The notes beneath the pieces were generated by a model. The model made no database searches. It saw only the letters and a list, made by a program, of their open reading frames with translations, and was not told the DNA's origin. Below are positions 31,654-41,209 of a stretch of DNA of 64,000 nucleotides, piece by piece. The stretch covers positions 1-64,000 of the forward strand of contig JAAWIS010000003.1 in NCBI GenBank assembly GCA_022796475.1. Direction: 5' to 3'. How positions within the stretch are numbered: the stretch's first letter is position 1; the number at the start of each line of letters is the position of its first letter. The DNA is from Lachnospiraceae bacterium (GTDB lineage: Bacteria > Bacillota > Clostridia > Lachnospirales > Lachnospiraceae). The translations under genes and the position numbers were made by a program.

Positions 31654-34600
31654 TGGCAATCCCTCCTCCACTCTCCATTTCTTCTCCTGATCCGAAAGAC
31701 TGCTCCTGATCCTGCAATTCCTCTTCTTCCGGTATGATTTCCTTCCAGATTTCTTCCGGCTTTAACTTTTTGAGTTTCCGGTATCCATATCCTGCCGTTT
31801 TCCTGTCGAACCCGCAGACTGCATGATACGGGCAGTAGTCGCATCCTGTTCGGTTTCCCTGCTTCATGGGGCGCATCACGATTTCTCCTTTTAAAATCTC
31901 CTGCCCCACCTTTTTGCACCGGCTTCTGACATAATCCCGCAGATAGCCGAACCGTTTTCCGCTGGCAACAAAGGAACGTGATTCCTGAATCAAACCGTCT
32001 TTCATAACTACCGGAATCACATCGGATTCCCTTTCTATCTCCTTATCCAGCTTTTTCACTACCTCTAAATCGCTGTTAACCAGACCATCCATTTTTAACT
32101 GCTTTTTAATCTTGGCTTCAATGACCTCTGGCGTCATTTCTTCTTCTTTCTCAATCATGGGATCGGAAATATGGTAATAAAACATCCCGGCCGGAATCAC
32201 TTCCTTATCCGGATGACGGCGCTCCTCCATCTCCACAGCCGCATCCATATATACCACAAGCTGAAGCTGAAGGCCATAGTAAATAGCAGCTAAATCAAAG
32301 CTGGTGCTTCCTGACTTGTAGTCAATAATTTTTACATAAACATGGGTTTCATCCTCACTGAGATCCAGCCGGTCAATCCGCCCCTGTAAATGCAGCGCCT
32401 CATCCTCAGATAGAGCAATCTTCATAGCGCTTAGCTGATCCGCTGCTGAGAAGGATACTTCAAACCCGGCAGGACGAAACTCGCCCTTTTTCAACTGTTC
32501 TCCAAGGGCCCACATAGTTCGATCGGTGATCCTTGAAATCTGGCGAACCAGATAGGCATTGCGGGATGAGCTTTGAAGAATGGTGTTTCCGTAATCTTCG
32601 GCTGCCTTTTTTACGCTGGCTGCTACCAATTCCTTCCTCTGCTCTTCTGTAAGAGAGGTAAGGGAAAGCCCCTGCTTCCCTAAAGCTTCAAAACAAAAAT
32701 CCAGGGACTGATGAAACAAATTCCCCATATCCACTGCCCCAAGTTCATATTCCCGGCGCTCCATCAGTTCCAGTCCGTAGCGCAGAAAATGGGAATAGGC
32801 ACAGGCAGCATACAGCTCCAGACGGGTAACACTGCCCTCCAGAACAGTTCCATAAAGAGCCCTGGCGGCAGCACGTCCAATTCCCCTTTCCTGATAGCAG
32901 TAAGAAAATGCATCTGCTAGCTGTACCGCCTGCTGGCGGCAGAAAGGATGATGATACAAATAGGAAAACAACTCCATTGTCTGTTTTTTCCTGTCACCCT
33001 CTATCTCCCGAAGGCCCTCTGCTAAAAGCTGAACTGCCTCCTGTTTGGAATAGGGCACCAGATAAGGAGCAGCTTCTGCTGCCTCCTGATCTGAGGACAG
33101 CACCCTCTGGCTTTCTTCCCATATCCGTCCGTCGGGAAACAGATCGGCAATTTCCCTTATTACAGGAGAGGGCCGAAGCTCTTTTCCGCTTCCCGTATAA
33201 GATCCGTAAGTAATTACTAACTGATCCGACGGTTTTGTCAGCATCAGATACAGATAAAACTGCTGCATCAGCCCGCTTTCCTTTGCAGATGGCGCCAGCT
33301 CTACTTTTTTTTCTGCAAAAAATTCCCGCTCCTCATCCGTTAGCAGCCCTTTATTTTCCTTTCTCTGGGGAACCGTTCCTTCATTGGCTCCAATTAAATA
33401 CAGTACCCGAATTTGATCCAGCCTGGTTCTGGTAAGATCCCCCACTACAACCCGATCCACCGTGGCCGGAAGAGTTGCCACCTGAATCTCCCCAAATCCT
33501 GCATCCAGAATTTCAGAAAACTCCTTCAGTTTCATGGGTTCATCTCCCAATAACCCTTTTAGCCGTTCCAGCAATTCTTCTGTCAGGCCGTATACCTGGC
33601 TGTACTCTTTTGCCAGCCCGCTAAACCCTTCTTTCATCAGCCGTTCCGACTTTTTCTGCAGTTTTTCTTCCAGAGAAAGTTTCTGCAAAAACCGGCTCAG
33701 TTCCTCCGCCATAGAAGCACCAGTGCCATCTGGTTTCTTAAGGCCCTGGCGAAGCTCTTCAAATACATCTGCCACTGCCTGACGGACCCTGTTCAATTGT
33801 TCTAAATTCAGTTTTTCTCCTCCCCGGTATGTCCGCTCCCATGAAGATGACCACCTTTTATAGCCCCGGATCCCCAATGCCTTCACATAATTTTCCATCC
33901 GGTCCAGTTCTTCCTGGATCTCATACTCTTCTTCTGACTGCTCCAGCAAACCTTCATCCAATACCAGCCCTGTCTTTAAGCAGCGAAATAAACTTTCATA
34001 CGGAAAATCCATCCTTACCGTTTCTAAAGCCGATCGGATTAATTCTATAAATGGATTTGACAAAATACTTTTCTTATCATCTAAAAAATAGGGAATTTCT
34101 TTTTCCTGGAACTGTTTCTCCACTTCTCTTCCATAAGAAGGCAAATCGCCTGTAACCACAGCCATATCCCGATAGCGAAGGCCATTTTTAAGCCCTTGTT
34201 TTATCTTCCTGCACACAAGCGCTACTTCTTTTGCAGGATTTCTTCCCTGATAAATCCGGATTTCTTCTCTGTCTTTCTGTTCCTTTGGCAGATTCTCTCC
34301 TGCTCCTGTCCGATACCGGTGAAAACAGCGCTCCAAATAGGCCAGATCCGGACTCCTTTGAAACCTGGATTGCTGATTGTGATTCAGAAAGATATCTGAT
34401 TCATGAGCCGCACCTGCCCTGGATGCACTGTCAATCATCCTGCAAATCATATGGCGGCTCATATAAAATAAATCCTCTTTCTTCCCCTCTTGGTAAACTG
34501 GCTCTGCAAGGTCTACTGTTACCGCTGCCCGCACCCGGCTGCAGATTCCCATACACAACTCCAAAATCCGGTACTGAACCGGCGTAAATCCAGTATATCC

Positions 34601-35203
34601 GTCCAGATAAATCTGGCTTTTGGAAAGCTTATTCCATCGCGGCAGTTCTCTGCAGCATAAGTCCAGCACCTCTTCTGCTGTGGTAAATTTATTTTGGATA
34701 TAGTCCTGAAACCCCTGGAAAATCAGTCCGAAATCCTTCAGCTTCTCTTTTAAAATCGGTTTTGGCGCCTGTTCCTTAAGCTCGTCTAAAAGTTTTGGCG
34801 TTACTCCGTACTGATACATCTCTGACAGCAGGGATTTTAACTGATTGACGAACCCCTGCTGATTTAAATGCCTTTGGTAATAGCGCAGCTCTCCCTTTTT
34901 TTCTGCTGCCACTTTTCTGAGTATCATAGACTTTCCCATGTCGTCCAGCACGGTCAAGGTTTCAACCGCTAAATCTTCAAACACGCGGTAAGCCAGACGG
35001 TTAAAGCTTAATACATCCACATTGGTCAAACCATGGCGGGGGTGAAGACGAATCAGCTCCTTTTGCGTCTGCATGGTATACTGTTCCGGCACTAACACAA
35101 AATAACTGGTTTCCGGATGCTCCACAGACTCATGGATAATTTCCTCATAAAGATACCTGGTCTTTCCTGATCCGGAAGGCCCTAGTATAAATTGCAGTGA
35201 CAT
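31613..35203 (-). CDS. addB: ATP-dependent nuclease subunit B
   Basis: AddB of 1196 residues, the partner of AddA. Walker A is LGPSGSGKTRYLYEE at the very N-terminus. The C-terminal nuclease domain has VKIIDYKSGSTSFD, and the four-cysteine iron-sulphur latch is visible with Cys in YVRSRCKK upstream and CDYCPYHAVCGF near residue 1125. AddB lacks helicase motifs beyond Walker A, as expected. The tail past residue 1150 is Glu/Gly-rich. AGGAGG precedes the ATG by five bases. It is the first gene of the addBA operon, behind a promoter near 35315. Confidence 0.96.
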   Translation of the reverse strand: MSLQFILGPSGSGKTRYLYEEIIHESVEHPETSYFVLVPEQYTMQTQKELIRLHPRHGLTNVDVLSFNRLAYRVFEDLAVETLTVLDDMGKSMILRKVAAEKKGELRYYQRHLNQQGFVNQLKSLLSEMYQYGVTPKLLDELKEQAPKPILKEKLKDFGLIFQGFQDYIQNKFTTAEEVLDLCCRELPRWNKLSKSQIYLDGYTGFTPVQYRILELCMGICSRVRAAVTVDLAEPVYQEGKKEDLFYMSRHMICRMIDSASRAGAAHESDIFLNHNQQSRFQRSPDLAYLERCFHRYRTGAGENLPKEQKDREEIRIYQGRNPAKEVALVCRKIKQGLKNGLRYRDMAVVTGDLPSYGREVEKQFQEKEIPYFLDDKKSILSNPFIELIRSALETVRMDFPYESLFRCLKTGLVLDEGLLEQSEEEYEIQEELDRMENYVKALGIRGYKRWSSSWERTYRGGEKLNLEQLNRVRQAVADVFEELRQGLKKPDGTGASMAEELSRFLQKLSLEEKLQKKSERLMKEGFSGLAKEYSQVYGLTEELLERLKGLLGDEPMKLKEFSEILDAGFGEIQVATLPATVDRVVVGDLTRTRLDQIRVLYLIGANEGTVPQRKENKGLLTDEEREFFAEKKVELAPSAKESGLMQQFYLYLMLTKPSDQLVITYGSYTGSGKELRPSPVIREIADLFPDGRIWEESQRVLSSDQEAAEAAPYLVPYSKQEAVQLLAEGLREIEGDRKKQTMELFSYLYHHPFCRQQAVQLADAFSYCYQERGIGRAAARALYGTVLEGSVTRLELYAACAYSHFLRYGLELMERREYELGAVDMGNLFHQSLDFCFEALGKQGLSLTSLTEEQRKELVAASVKKAAEDYGNTILQSSSRNAYLVRQISRITDRTMWALGEQLKKGEFRPAGFEVSFSAADQLSAMKIALSEDEALHLQGRIDRLDLSEDETHVYVKIIDYKSGSTSFDLAAIYYGLQLQLVVYMDAAVEMEERRHPDKEVIPAGMFYYHISDPMIEKEEEMTPEVIEAKIKKQLKMDGLVNSDLEVVKKLDKEIERESDVIPVVMKDGLIQESRSFVASGKRFGYLRDYVRSRCKKVGQEILKGEIVMRPMKQGNRTGCDYCPYHAVCGFDRKTAGYGYRKLKKLKPEEIWKEIIPEEEELQDQEQSFGSGEEMESGGGIANENGMDSGSGQSN

Positions 35204-35227
35204 ATAACCTCCTACTATTTTGTAAAA

Positions 35228-35245
35228 TGTATTCTCGGAGTTTCC
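35228..35245. repeat. TGTATTCTCGGAGTTT repeat copy
   Basis: TGTATTCTCGGAGTTTCC is a variant of the TGTACTCT[AC]AGAGTT sequence that begins the elements at 39017 and 43256. It lies 25 bases upstream of the addB start. Only the end of the element is recognisable. Confidence 0.4.
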
Positions 35246-35314
35246 TTGTGCTTTGCACGCAGCTTGCGTTGGCGATGGGCCTGCCTTATTTGGCGCGGCA
35301 TCATCTCTGTCGAA

Positions 35315-35345
35315 ATTATACCATAGATTTCCGTTTTATTGTACT
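35315..35345 (-). promoter_or_regulatory. Promoter of addBA
   Basis: On the minus strand TATAAT (complement of 35315-35320) is preceded by TGG, an extended -10. The -35 is poor (ACAATA-like). It ends about 110 bp before the addB ATG. Confidence 0.5.
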
Positions 35346-35398
35346 GCCTCCTTGGCACTTTGAGGGACAGATGGAAGCAAAAAAATACTGTTCCCATC

Positions 35399-35521
35399 GT
35401 GATGAATCAACCTGCTGATTCGTCACAAGCCAATATCGTTATGGGAGCAAAGCATATGCCCCATCGCCGCAGGCGATTCTAAATGGGCATATGGGGTTAC
35501 GTTCACAGAATGCCTGTGAAC
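35399..35521. other. Cluster of three hairpins between addB and the FMN-bind-like gene
   Basis: Three consecutive inverted repeats: GTGATGAATCA/TGATTCGTCAC (35399-35425), ATATGCCC/GGGCATAT (35454-35492), and GTTCACAG/CTGTGAAC (35501-35521). They lie in the 394-bp divergent gap upstream of the plus-strand gene. No T-box, riboswitch or tRNA pattern fits; a repeat element is the likely explanation. Confidence 0.55.
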
Positions 35522-35597
35522 AGCAACACAAAAAGACTCGTTGTTCTAATTATCAAATCCCTTCATAGACTGTAATAAATCATTACGGAGGTTTCCC

Positions 35598-36065
35598 ATG
35601 AGCGCCAAAACAAAAATCGTTGTCCTGCGTATGAAGGAGATCATTTATACTGCCATTTTTATTGGCCTTGCCATCCTTCTGATCGCCCTGTTCCTCATTA
35701 TGTTCCGACGGGATAAGGAATCTGTCCAGCCGGAATCGTCATCCGCGGAGGCCAGTTATACTCCCGGCGTTTACTCCTCCTCTATATCCCTGGGCAATGG
35801 GCAGGTCAATGTGGAGGTCACCGTAGACGCAAACCATATTAATTCTATCACCTTAAAACCGTTAAGCGACTCTGTTGCCGCCATGTATCCCTTAGTGGAG
35901 CCGGCTATGCAGAGCCTGACGGAACAAATCTTAAAAAACCAGTCCCTGGATGCAGTCAGTTACCAGTCTGAGCAGAAATATACTTCTGCCATGCTGCTAA
36001 AAGCCATACAGTCAGCTCTGGATAAGGCTGCACAAACAGCTTCTCTGACTCCTTTTGTTTCATAA
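35598..36065 (+). CDS. Membrane-anchored FMN-bind-like protein
   Basis: Protein of 155 residues with one transmembrane segment (about 15-35) and an extracytoplasmic domain. TPGVYSSSISLGNGQVNVEV followed by VDANHINSITLKPL resembles the FMN-binding domain seen in NqrC/RnfG and NosR, and the C-terminal helix KYTSAMLLKAIQSAL fits too. The SGAT motif that carries covalent FMN is replaced by VSYQSEQKYTS, so flavin attachment is unlikely. Function unknown. GGAGG is well spaced. It is a single gene ended by the terminator at 36165. Confidence 0.65.
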   Translation: MSAKTKIVVLRMKEIIYTAIFIGLAILLIALFLIMFRRDKESVQPESSSAEASYTPGVYSSSISLGNGQVNVEVTVDANHINSITLKPLSDSVAAMYPLVEPAMQSLTEQILKNQSLDAVSYQSEQKYTSAMLLKAIQSALDKAAQTASLTPFVS

Positions 36066-36164
36066 GGTGGTTAAAAATCCCGCCTTGCCGGTGATTCCTG
36101 ATCCTGCTGCATTTTATTTGGTTCAATGGATGCTTATCATGTCTGCACCGGTTCTTTGCCTGCC

Positions 36165-36220
36165 GAAAAAATCAGCCTCAAGCAGACGCTTGTTCTGCCT
36201 GAGGCTGATACTTATTTTCT
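36165..36220. terminator. Bidirectional terminator
   Basis: ATCAGCCTCA-AGCAGA (36171-36186) pairs with TCTGC-CTGAGGCTGAT (36194-36209), one bulge, with A-run before and T-rich sequence after. It lies between convergent genes and should stop both. It touches the end of the gene at 36212. Confidence 0.85.
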
Positions 36221-36577
36221 TTTTTTCCGGTTTTTCCAGGCAGTCCTGGCATCTTTCTTTCCCTGTTTTTTCTTTAAGCCGGAGGGTGTCATAAATTTCT
36301 CGTTATTGAATACCCACATATGAAGGAATAAGGTAGCAAATAATATTACAAGTACCGCTATTTGGCCCCAAAAGCCAATCAAAGATCCCTTCGTCAAAAT
36401 AAAGCATCCTATGGTATCAGCAGCAAACAGCCACTTCTCTACCTTGAATACCTTCTGGAGATCATAGTCCTTTTCCTCCACCTGCTTTCCCATGAAAATC
36501 AGGAAATCTTTTCCCATAAATAAATCCACTGTTTCTGCAAGCCCTAAACAGGCGGCAAAAAAGAATAACATATCCAT
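36212..36577 (-). CDS. Small hypothetical membrane protein
   Basis: Protein of 121 residues with three likely transmembrane segments (about 3-20, 48-65, 68-92) and a strongly basic C-terminal tail (KKKQGKKDARTAWKNRKKRK). I do not recognise the family. It lies about 50 bases downstream of hflX on the same strand and is probably cotranscribed with it. A ribosome-binding site (AGGGGG) precedes the ATG. Confidence 0.7.
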   Translation of the reverse strand: MDMLFFFAACLGLAETVDLFMGKDFLIFMGKQVEEKDYDLQKVFKVEKWLFAADTIGCFILTKGSLIGFWGQIAVLVILFATLFLHMWVFNNEKFMTPSGLKKKQGKKDARTAWKNRKKRK

Positions 36578-36629
36578 TGTAAATCCCCCTCGTGATCAAA
36601 GCTATATATGGAGCAGACAAAAGGCTCTT

Positions 36630-37877
36630 TTAAAAAAAGGTTCCAAACAGCTCTGCCGGCACATATGCCTTTACCTCAATTCCCTGATCAGTATACTCCT
36701 CTGCCAGAAGCTGCCCGGACTTGCGGATTGCCTGGATTTTTCCAGCGTCACTGTAAGAAAATATTTTTTCCAGATATACTCTCCGGCTTTTCAGAATCAA
36801 TTCTAATACCTTTTTTAATTCTTCCAGCCCCTGCCCTGTCCTGGCAGACAGCTTTACTTGGTAATCAGAAGAAAAATCCCTTAAAATCACATCCTCCGGA
36901 AGCTGGTCAATCTTATTAAACACCGTTACCATAACTTTATCTTTAATGTCCAACTGCCTTAAAGTTTCATAAACTACATACATCTGCATTTCCATCCATG
37001 GGTTGGAACAATCCACCACATGAAGAATAATATCGCTGTATTTCGCTTCTTCTAATGTGCTCTTAAAGGCCTCAACCAAATGATGCGGAAGTTTATGGAT
37101 AAAGCCTACCGTATCTGTCAGCAGAAGCTCCTGTCCCCCCTGAAGCTTTAAATTCCTGGTGGTAGGGTCTAATGTGGCAAACAGCTTATCTTCTGCCAGA
37201 ATATTTGCATCTGTCAGCTTATTTAATAAGGTAGACTTTCCAGCATTGGTATAGCCCACAATAGCCGCAACAGGGATCCGGTTTTTCAGCCTTTGCTGCC
37301 TGGCTGTCTGCCGGTGCCGCTTCACATCCTCCAGCTCTGACTTTAACTGTCCAATCCGCTGATGGATCAAACGCCGATCCGATTCCAGCTTCGTTTCACC
37401 AGGCCCTCTGGTTCCGATCCCGCCTCCCAGCCTGGATAAGGAATTTCGCATTCCCACCAGACGGACAGCCCGAAACTTAAGCTGTGCCAGCTCTACCTGG
37501 ATCTTGCCTTCTTTTGTATTGGCCCTGGCAGCAAAAATATCTAAAATTACCATGGTTCGATCAAGAACCTTTGTATCCAGAGCTTCTTCCAGATTTCTAA
37601 GCTGTGCCGGAGAAAGCTCATCATCGCATACAACGCCTGTAGCCTCCGTTTCCCACAGTTTCCATTTTACTTCCTCGATTTTTCCCTTTCCCAAATAAGT
37701 TGCCGGGTGAGCGCTTTCCCGGTTTTGAATCATAGATCCCACAGCTTCTGCCCCTGCTGTCTTTACTAATTGCTCCAGTTCCTCCAGGGATGCTTCCCCT
37801 TCATCCTGAGCTCCAGTGCTGATGCCTACCAAAAGCAAACGCTCTTTTATTTCTCTGTTTTCAAAATATTCTGCCAT
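36630..37877 (-). CDS. hflX: Ribosome-associated GTPase HflX
   Basis: GTPase of 415 residues that splits stalled or hibernating 70S ribosomes. An N-terminal HflX domain with the glycine-rich SRLGGGIGTRGPGETKLE linker is followed by a coiled helix (KRHRQTARQQRLKN) and the G domain with G1 AIVGYTNAGKST, G3 LTDTVGF and G4 FNKID. Length is normal. The nearest ribosome-binding site, AAGGGG, is about 11 bases from the ATG, slightly far. It lies downstream of a TPR lipoprotein gene. Confidence 0.95.
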   Translation of the reverse strand: MAEYFENREIKERLLLVGISTGAQDEGEASLEELEQLVKTAGAEAVGSMIQNRESAHPATYLGKGKIEEVKWKLWETEATGVVCDDELSPAQLRNLEEALDTKVLDRTMVILDIFAARANTKEGKIQVELAQLKFRAVRLVGMRNSLSRLGGGIGTRGPGETKLESDRRLIHQRIGQLKSELEDVKRHRQTARQQRLKNRIPVAAIVGYTNAGKSTLLNKLTDANILAEDKLFATLDPTTRNLKLQGGQELLLTDTVGFIHKLPHHLVEAFKSTLEEAKYSDIILHVVDCSNPWMEMQMYVVYETLRQLDIKDKVMVTVFNKIDQLPEDVILRDFSSDYQVKLSARTGQGLEELKKVLELILKSRRVYLEKIFSYSDAGKIQAIRKSGQLLAEEYTDQGIEVKAYVPAELFGTFF

Positions 37878-38004
37878 ATCGTATCAGCCCCTTCCTTTTG
37901 GCATTCCGCACAATCGATCCAAAAGTTTCCATGTAATAGGAAACACCATTCGCAAGCGAAAACGGACAGGAATCGTTTTTCGAAGCATTTCATGCATGAA
38001 TATT

Positions 38005-38991
38005 CTATCTGGTCTGTAAGAATGTAATCTCCCTCTGGGCTGCTTCATCAGGGCCATATTCTGCCACATAAGCTTCAAATGCTTCCAATGCATTTTTGTA
38101 CAATCCCTGATATTCATAAATTACAGCCTGGTTAAAACGGGCTTCCCGGACTAATTTAGCTGTCTGGGGATCAGCAGGCATTTCTCCCAGGCCAGAACCA
38201 GTGCCTCTTAAAATAGCGCTTTCAAACGCATCCAGTGCCTCTGTATACTGCTGGTTTTCTAAAAAGCTCATTCCCATATTAAAATATACTTCCGGCCCGG
38301 CCGCCCCTTCTTCCATGGCAGCATCAAACAGCTTTTTTGCCTCTTCCTCACGGCCTGCTTCCAGGCAGGCATTTCCTACTGCCATTAAGGCTTCCCTTCT
38401 TCCAAAACTGCCTGTGTGGCTTCCCTTTTCCTGCTCCTTAGAATCTCCTGCTTCTTTTCCCTGTGGAGATGAAGTTTCCGCTGATGCAGCTTGTGATTCT
38501 TTTGAAGGTTCCTTATCCAGCAAGCCAAACAGACTGGACAGACCAGACTTTTTGCTTCCTTCCTTTTCCAGCCGTACTCCATCTCCATAAGCAGCTAAAG
38601 CACCATCTATATCACCGGATAATGCCTTCATAACAGCATTCTGGTAGAAATACTCCATCTCTTCCCCGTCAACCTCCAGCAGGACATCGTAGGTATGTGC
38701 GGCTGCTCCATAATCCCCCAGCATATATTCTGCCTCTGCCCGGTACTTTAATACATCCATTTCAAAGGATCCTACCTTTCCTTTGGATGTCTGGATTGCC
38801 TGATCAAAGTCTGTCACTGCCCCTGCATAATCTCCTGCATTTAATTTTTCAATTCCCGAAAGCCGAAGCTCCTTTTTGTCTGTCCCATCCTTTTTGCAGC
38901 CGGCAGCGCTGACAGACCATACCAATAAAACAATCAGCACTGCCGCCCATTTTCTTTTGCCAGATCCCTTCCGGAGCCTAATATTCTCCAT
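38005..38991 (-). CDS. TPR-repeat lipoprotein
   Basis: Lipoprotein of 328 residues. The signal ends in lipobox VSAAGC (Cys32). The mature protein is a string of tetratricopeptide repeats (for example AGDYAGAVTDFDQAIQTS and EVYFNMGMSFLENQQYTEAL), interrupted by a Ser/Glu/Lys-rich loop at about 155-195. TPR lipoproteins act as scaffolds at the cell surface; no specific partner is apparent. It lies between the dUTPase and hflX on the same strand. AGGAGG lies a few bases upstream. Confidence 0.85.
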   Translation of the reverse strand: MENIRLRKGSGKRKWAAVLIVLLVWSVSAAGCKKDGTDKKELRLSGIEKLNAGDYAGAVTDFDQAIQTSKGKVGSFEMDVLKYRAEAEYMLGDYGAAAHTYDVLLEVDGEEMEYFYQNAVMKALSGDIDGALAAYGDGVRLEKEGSKKSGLSSLFGLLDKEPSKESQAASAETSSPQGKEAGDSKEQEKGSHTGSFGRREALMAVGNACLEAGREEEAKKLFDAAMEEGAAGPEVYFNMGMSFLENQQYTEALDAFESAILRGTGSGLGEMPADPQTAKLVREARFNQAVIYEYQGLYKNALEAFEAYVAEYGPDEAAQREITFLQTR

Positions 38992-39016
38992 CTTTCAAAC
39001 CTCCTGTCACATCATA

Positions 39017-39049
39017 TGTACTCTCAGAGTTTCTTTTCGCCTGATTTTG
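39017..39049. repeat. TGTACTCT..AGAG repeat, partial copy
   Basis: TGTACTCTCAGAGTTTC, followed by GCCTGATTTTGA, matches the left end of the element at 43256 almost base for base. It sits in the gap between the dUTPase gene and the TPR lipoprotein. Confidence 0.6.
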
Positions 39050-39101
39050 ATTCTGCGGGTATATTGTATATACTCCAGGAAAGATTCCAAAAATACATCC
39101 A

Positions 39102-39617
39102 TCAGACTCCGGTGCTTCCAAATCCTCCGTTCCTGGAATTACTGATATCATCGTCTTCTGTGAGCCCATATTCGGTAAAAACACCCTGAGCAAATGCCAT
39201 GCCTGCCGATAATTCCAATGGTTTCTCTTTCTTTCCGCCATTTAGGATCTTGATAAAAATATGCCCTTCATTATCAGAAAAATAATAGTCGCTGTCAATG
39301 ATCCCTACTGTATTATACATCTGAAGATGGTATTTAAAGCCCAGGCCGCTTCTGGGATAGATCTGCAGCACCCACCCCTCACACATCCGGACCCGTATCC
39401 CAGTAGGTACTATTGCCGATTCCCCGGCAGAAAGGGAAATGGGAAGAGGAAGGAAAAAGTCATATCCGGCACTTCCTGCCGTTGCCCGACAGGGAAGCTT
39501 GATCTCTTCATAAATCCTGCAAATCTCCTGATTCTCTGTTTCCTCTCCAAATGTGTTCTTCCAGTCCTGGATAAATTGTTCCTGACTTATTTTATAAAAT
39601 TTTGCGATCCGTTTCAT
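39102..39617 (-). CDS. dut: dUTP diphosphatase (trimeric dUTPase)
   Basis: Protein of 171 residues that hydrolyses dUTP to dUMP, limiting uracil in DNA and feeding thymidylate synthesis. The five trimeric-dUTPase motifs are visible in order: AGYDFFLP, PRSGLGFK, NTVGIIDSDY, AFAQGVF and the C-terminal RNGGFGSTGV. An N-terminal extension of about 40 residues precedes motif 1. It overlaps the end of scpB by 26 bases, so it is translationally linked to the chromosome-segregation genes. Confidence 0.93.
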   Translation of the reverse strand: MKRIAKFYKISQEQFIQDWKNTFGEETENQEICRIYEEIKLPCRATAGSAGYDFFLPLPISLSAGESAIVPTGIRVRMCEGWVLQIYPRSGLGFKYHLQMYNTVGIIDSDYYFSDNEGHIFIKILNGGKKEKPLELSAGMAFAQGVFTEYGLTEDDDISNSRNGGFGSTGV

Positions 39618-40242
39618 CTTCTTCCTTCTCCTCCTCTTCCAGTTTCATCTGAAGTTCTTTCTCCACCTCAGACTTGATTTCTTCCTCAAGCTCTGGATTC
39701 AGCCCCGGCAAATCTACGGTTGAACCGATACCGAACCGCCTTAAAAATTCTTCTGTTGTACCAAACAGCGCCGGCCTTCCCGGTGCGTCCAAACGTCCTA
39801 CCTCATAAACCAAACCGTATTCAATCAGCTTATTTACCGCATGATCCGACTTAACCCCCCGAATCTTTTCGATCTCCAGTTTTGTTACCGGCTGGCGGTA
39901 AGCGATAATGGATAAGGTTTCCAGCATAACCTCCGTCAATACCTGACGTTTTGGCGCAGCGGCAACTTGGATCAGGTTTTCATAATAAACGGGCCTGGTA
40001 CACATCTGAAACGCATTTTCCAGTTCGATAATTTGAAGTCCTGTCCCTTTTCCTTTCCGGTTGTATCTTGCCTGAAGACGAAGGGCTGCATTCCTGGCAG
40101 TAGGGCCATCCGTTCCTAAAGCCGCTGCCAACTGGCCCACTTCCACTGATTTTCCCATCGTAAATAGCACCGCTTCTGCCACCGCTTCCTGCTCCTTTTC
40201 ATCTGTAACCGAAATCACAGACTTCTTGTTTTCTGGTTCCAT
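39592..40242 (-). CDS. scpB: Segregation and condensation protein B
   Basis: Winged-helix kleisin-interacting protein of 216 residues, a subunit of SMC-ScpAB condensin. Recognisable are AVLFTMGKSVEVGQLAAALG, LSIIAYRQPVTKLEIEKIRG and the RPALFGTTEEFLRRFG block near residue 165. A Glu/Lys-rich tail of about 35 residues follows. It lies 81 bases downstream of scpA on the same strand, the usual order. Confidence 0.95.
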   Translation of the reverse strand: MEPENKKSVISVTDEKEQEAVAEAVLFTMGKSVEVGQLAAALGTDGPTARNAALRLQARYNRKGKGTGLQIIELENAFQMCTRPVYYENLIQVAAAPKRQVLTEVMLETLSIIAYRQPVTKLEIEKIRGVKSDHAVNKLIEYGLVYEVGRLDAPGRPALFGTTEEFLRRFGIGSTVDLPGLNPELEEEIKSEVEKELQMKLEEEEKEEDETDRKIL

Positions 40243-40323
40243 TGTATGTAAATCCTTCCTTTTTCAAATCTTGGCGTAGAGGCAGGCATGGCTCACAAAA
40301 AGCCGGAAAACCTGGCCAAATAG

Positions 40324-41121
40324 TTACAGAATGCTTTCTTCTAAGCCCTCCAGATTCAGTTCCTCTTCCTGTCCTTCCGGCTCCAGCGTTTCAATCTCCA
40401 TATCATCAAACAGATATTCCTGGGTCAGGGATATTTTTCCGATCTTCATCAGTTCCAAGACCGCAAGAAACGTTACCACTACTTCCAGCTTGTCCGATCC
40501 TGTTTCCAGAATCTGCCGAAAGGAAAATCTTCTGTGCTTTCTGGCAAAAGCCATTACCGAACTGACCCGTTCCTCCAGGCTGACTGGTTCTTTTTTTATG
40601 GTTCCAAAAGAGCTTCTCACCCGATCAACTTTATCTTCTTTCCGTTTCATCACCTGTTGAAAAATCCCCTGAAGCTTTGCTAAAGTTAATCCGTCTAACA
40701 ACTGATCCAAATCTACCGGAGGTTCATATTTCGCCACTTCCGGAGGCACAGTAGGTGGTTTAAAAAACTGAATTCCTGCCAGATCTTCCAAATCTGCCAG
40801 CTCCTGGGAAATATATTTGAATTTTTTGTATTCCAGCAGGCGGGCTACCAGCTCTGCTCTGGGATCTCCTTCCTCTGATTCCTCCTCTTCCTCCTTTGGA
40901 AGGAGCATACGGGACTTAATATCAATCAGGGTAGCTGCCATCACAAGAAAATCACTGACCAGATTTAGATCTTCCTTATCCATATGGCTCACATAGTCCA
41001 GATATTGGCTGGTAATCTCAACAATCGGAATATCATAAATATTTATTTTATTTTTTTCGATCAAATGCAGCAGCAAATCAAGAGGTCCCTCAAAATGCTC
41101 CAGCTTATATGAAATTTCCAT
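40324..41121 (-). CDS. scpA: Segregation and condensation protein A
   Basis: Kleisin subunit of 265 residues bridging the SMC heads. The N-terminus has YKLEHFEGPLDLLLHLIEKN and IYDIPIVEITSQYLDY, both family hallmarks; an acidic Glu-rich loop (EEEEESEEGDPRAE) follows, and the C-terminal winged helix has VVTFLAVLELMKIGKISLTQ. It begins the scpAB segment of the operon after the metallophosphoesterase. Confidence 0.95.
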   Translation of the reverse strand: MEISYKLEHFEGPLDLLLHLIEKNKINIYDIPIVEITSQYLDYVSHMDKEDLNLVSDFLVMAATLIDIKSRMLLPKEEEEESEEGDPRAELVARLLEYKKFKYISQELADLEDLAGIQFFKPPTVPPEVAKYEPPVDLDQLLDGLTLAKLQGIFQQVMKRKEDKVDRVRSSFGTIKKEPVSLEERVSSVMAFARKHRRFSFRQILETGSDKLEVVVTFLAVLELMKIGKISLTQEYLFDDMEIETLEPEGQEEELNLEGLEESIL

Positions 41122-41209
41122 GGTGTTTCCCTGCTTTCTTCTGTGGAATCTGCTGTATCATTATCCCGCTGCGATCCCCATCCATTCTTAAATCCTTACC
41201 CTCCGGCTA

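Noticed and set aside
35399..35521. Possible T-box or other regulatory RNA
   Set aside because: The T-box sequence and specifier loop are absent; the hairpins look like repeat-derived palindromes.
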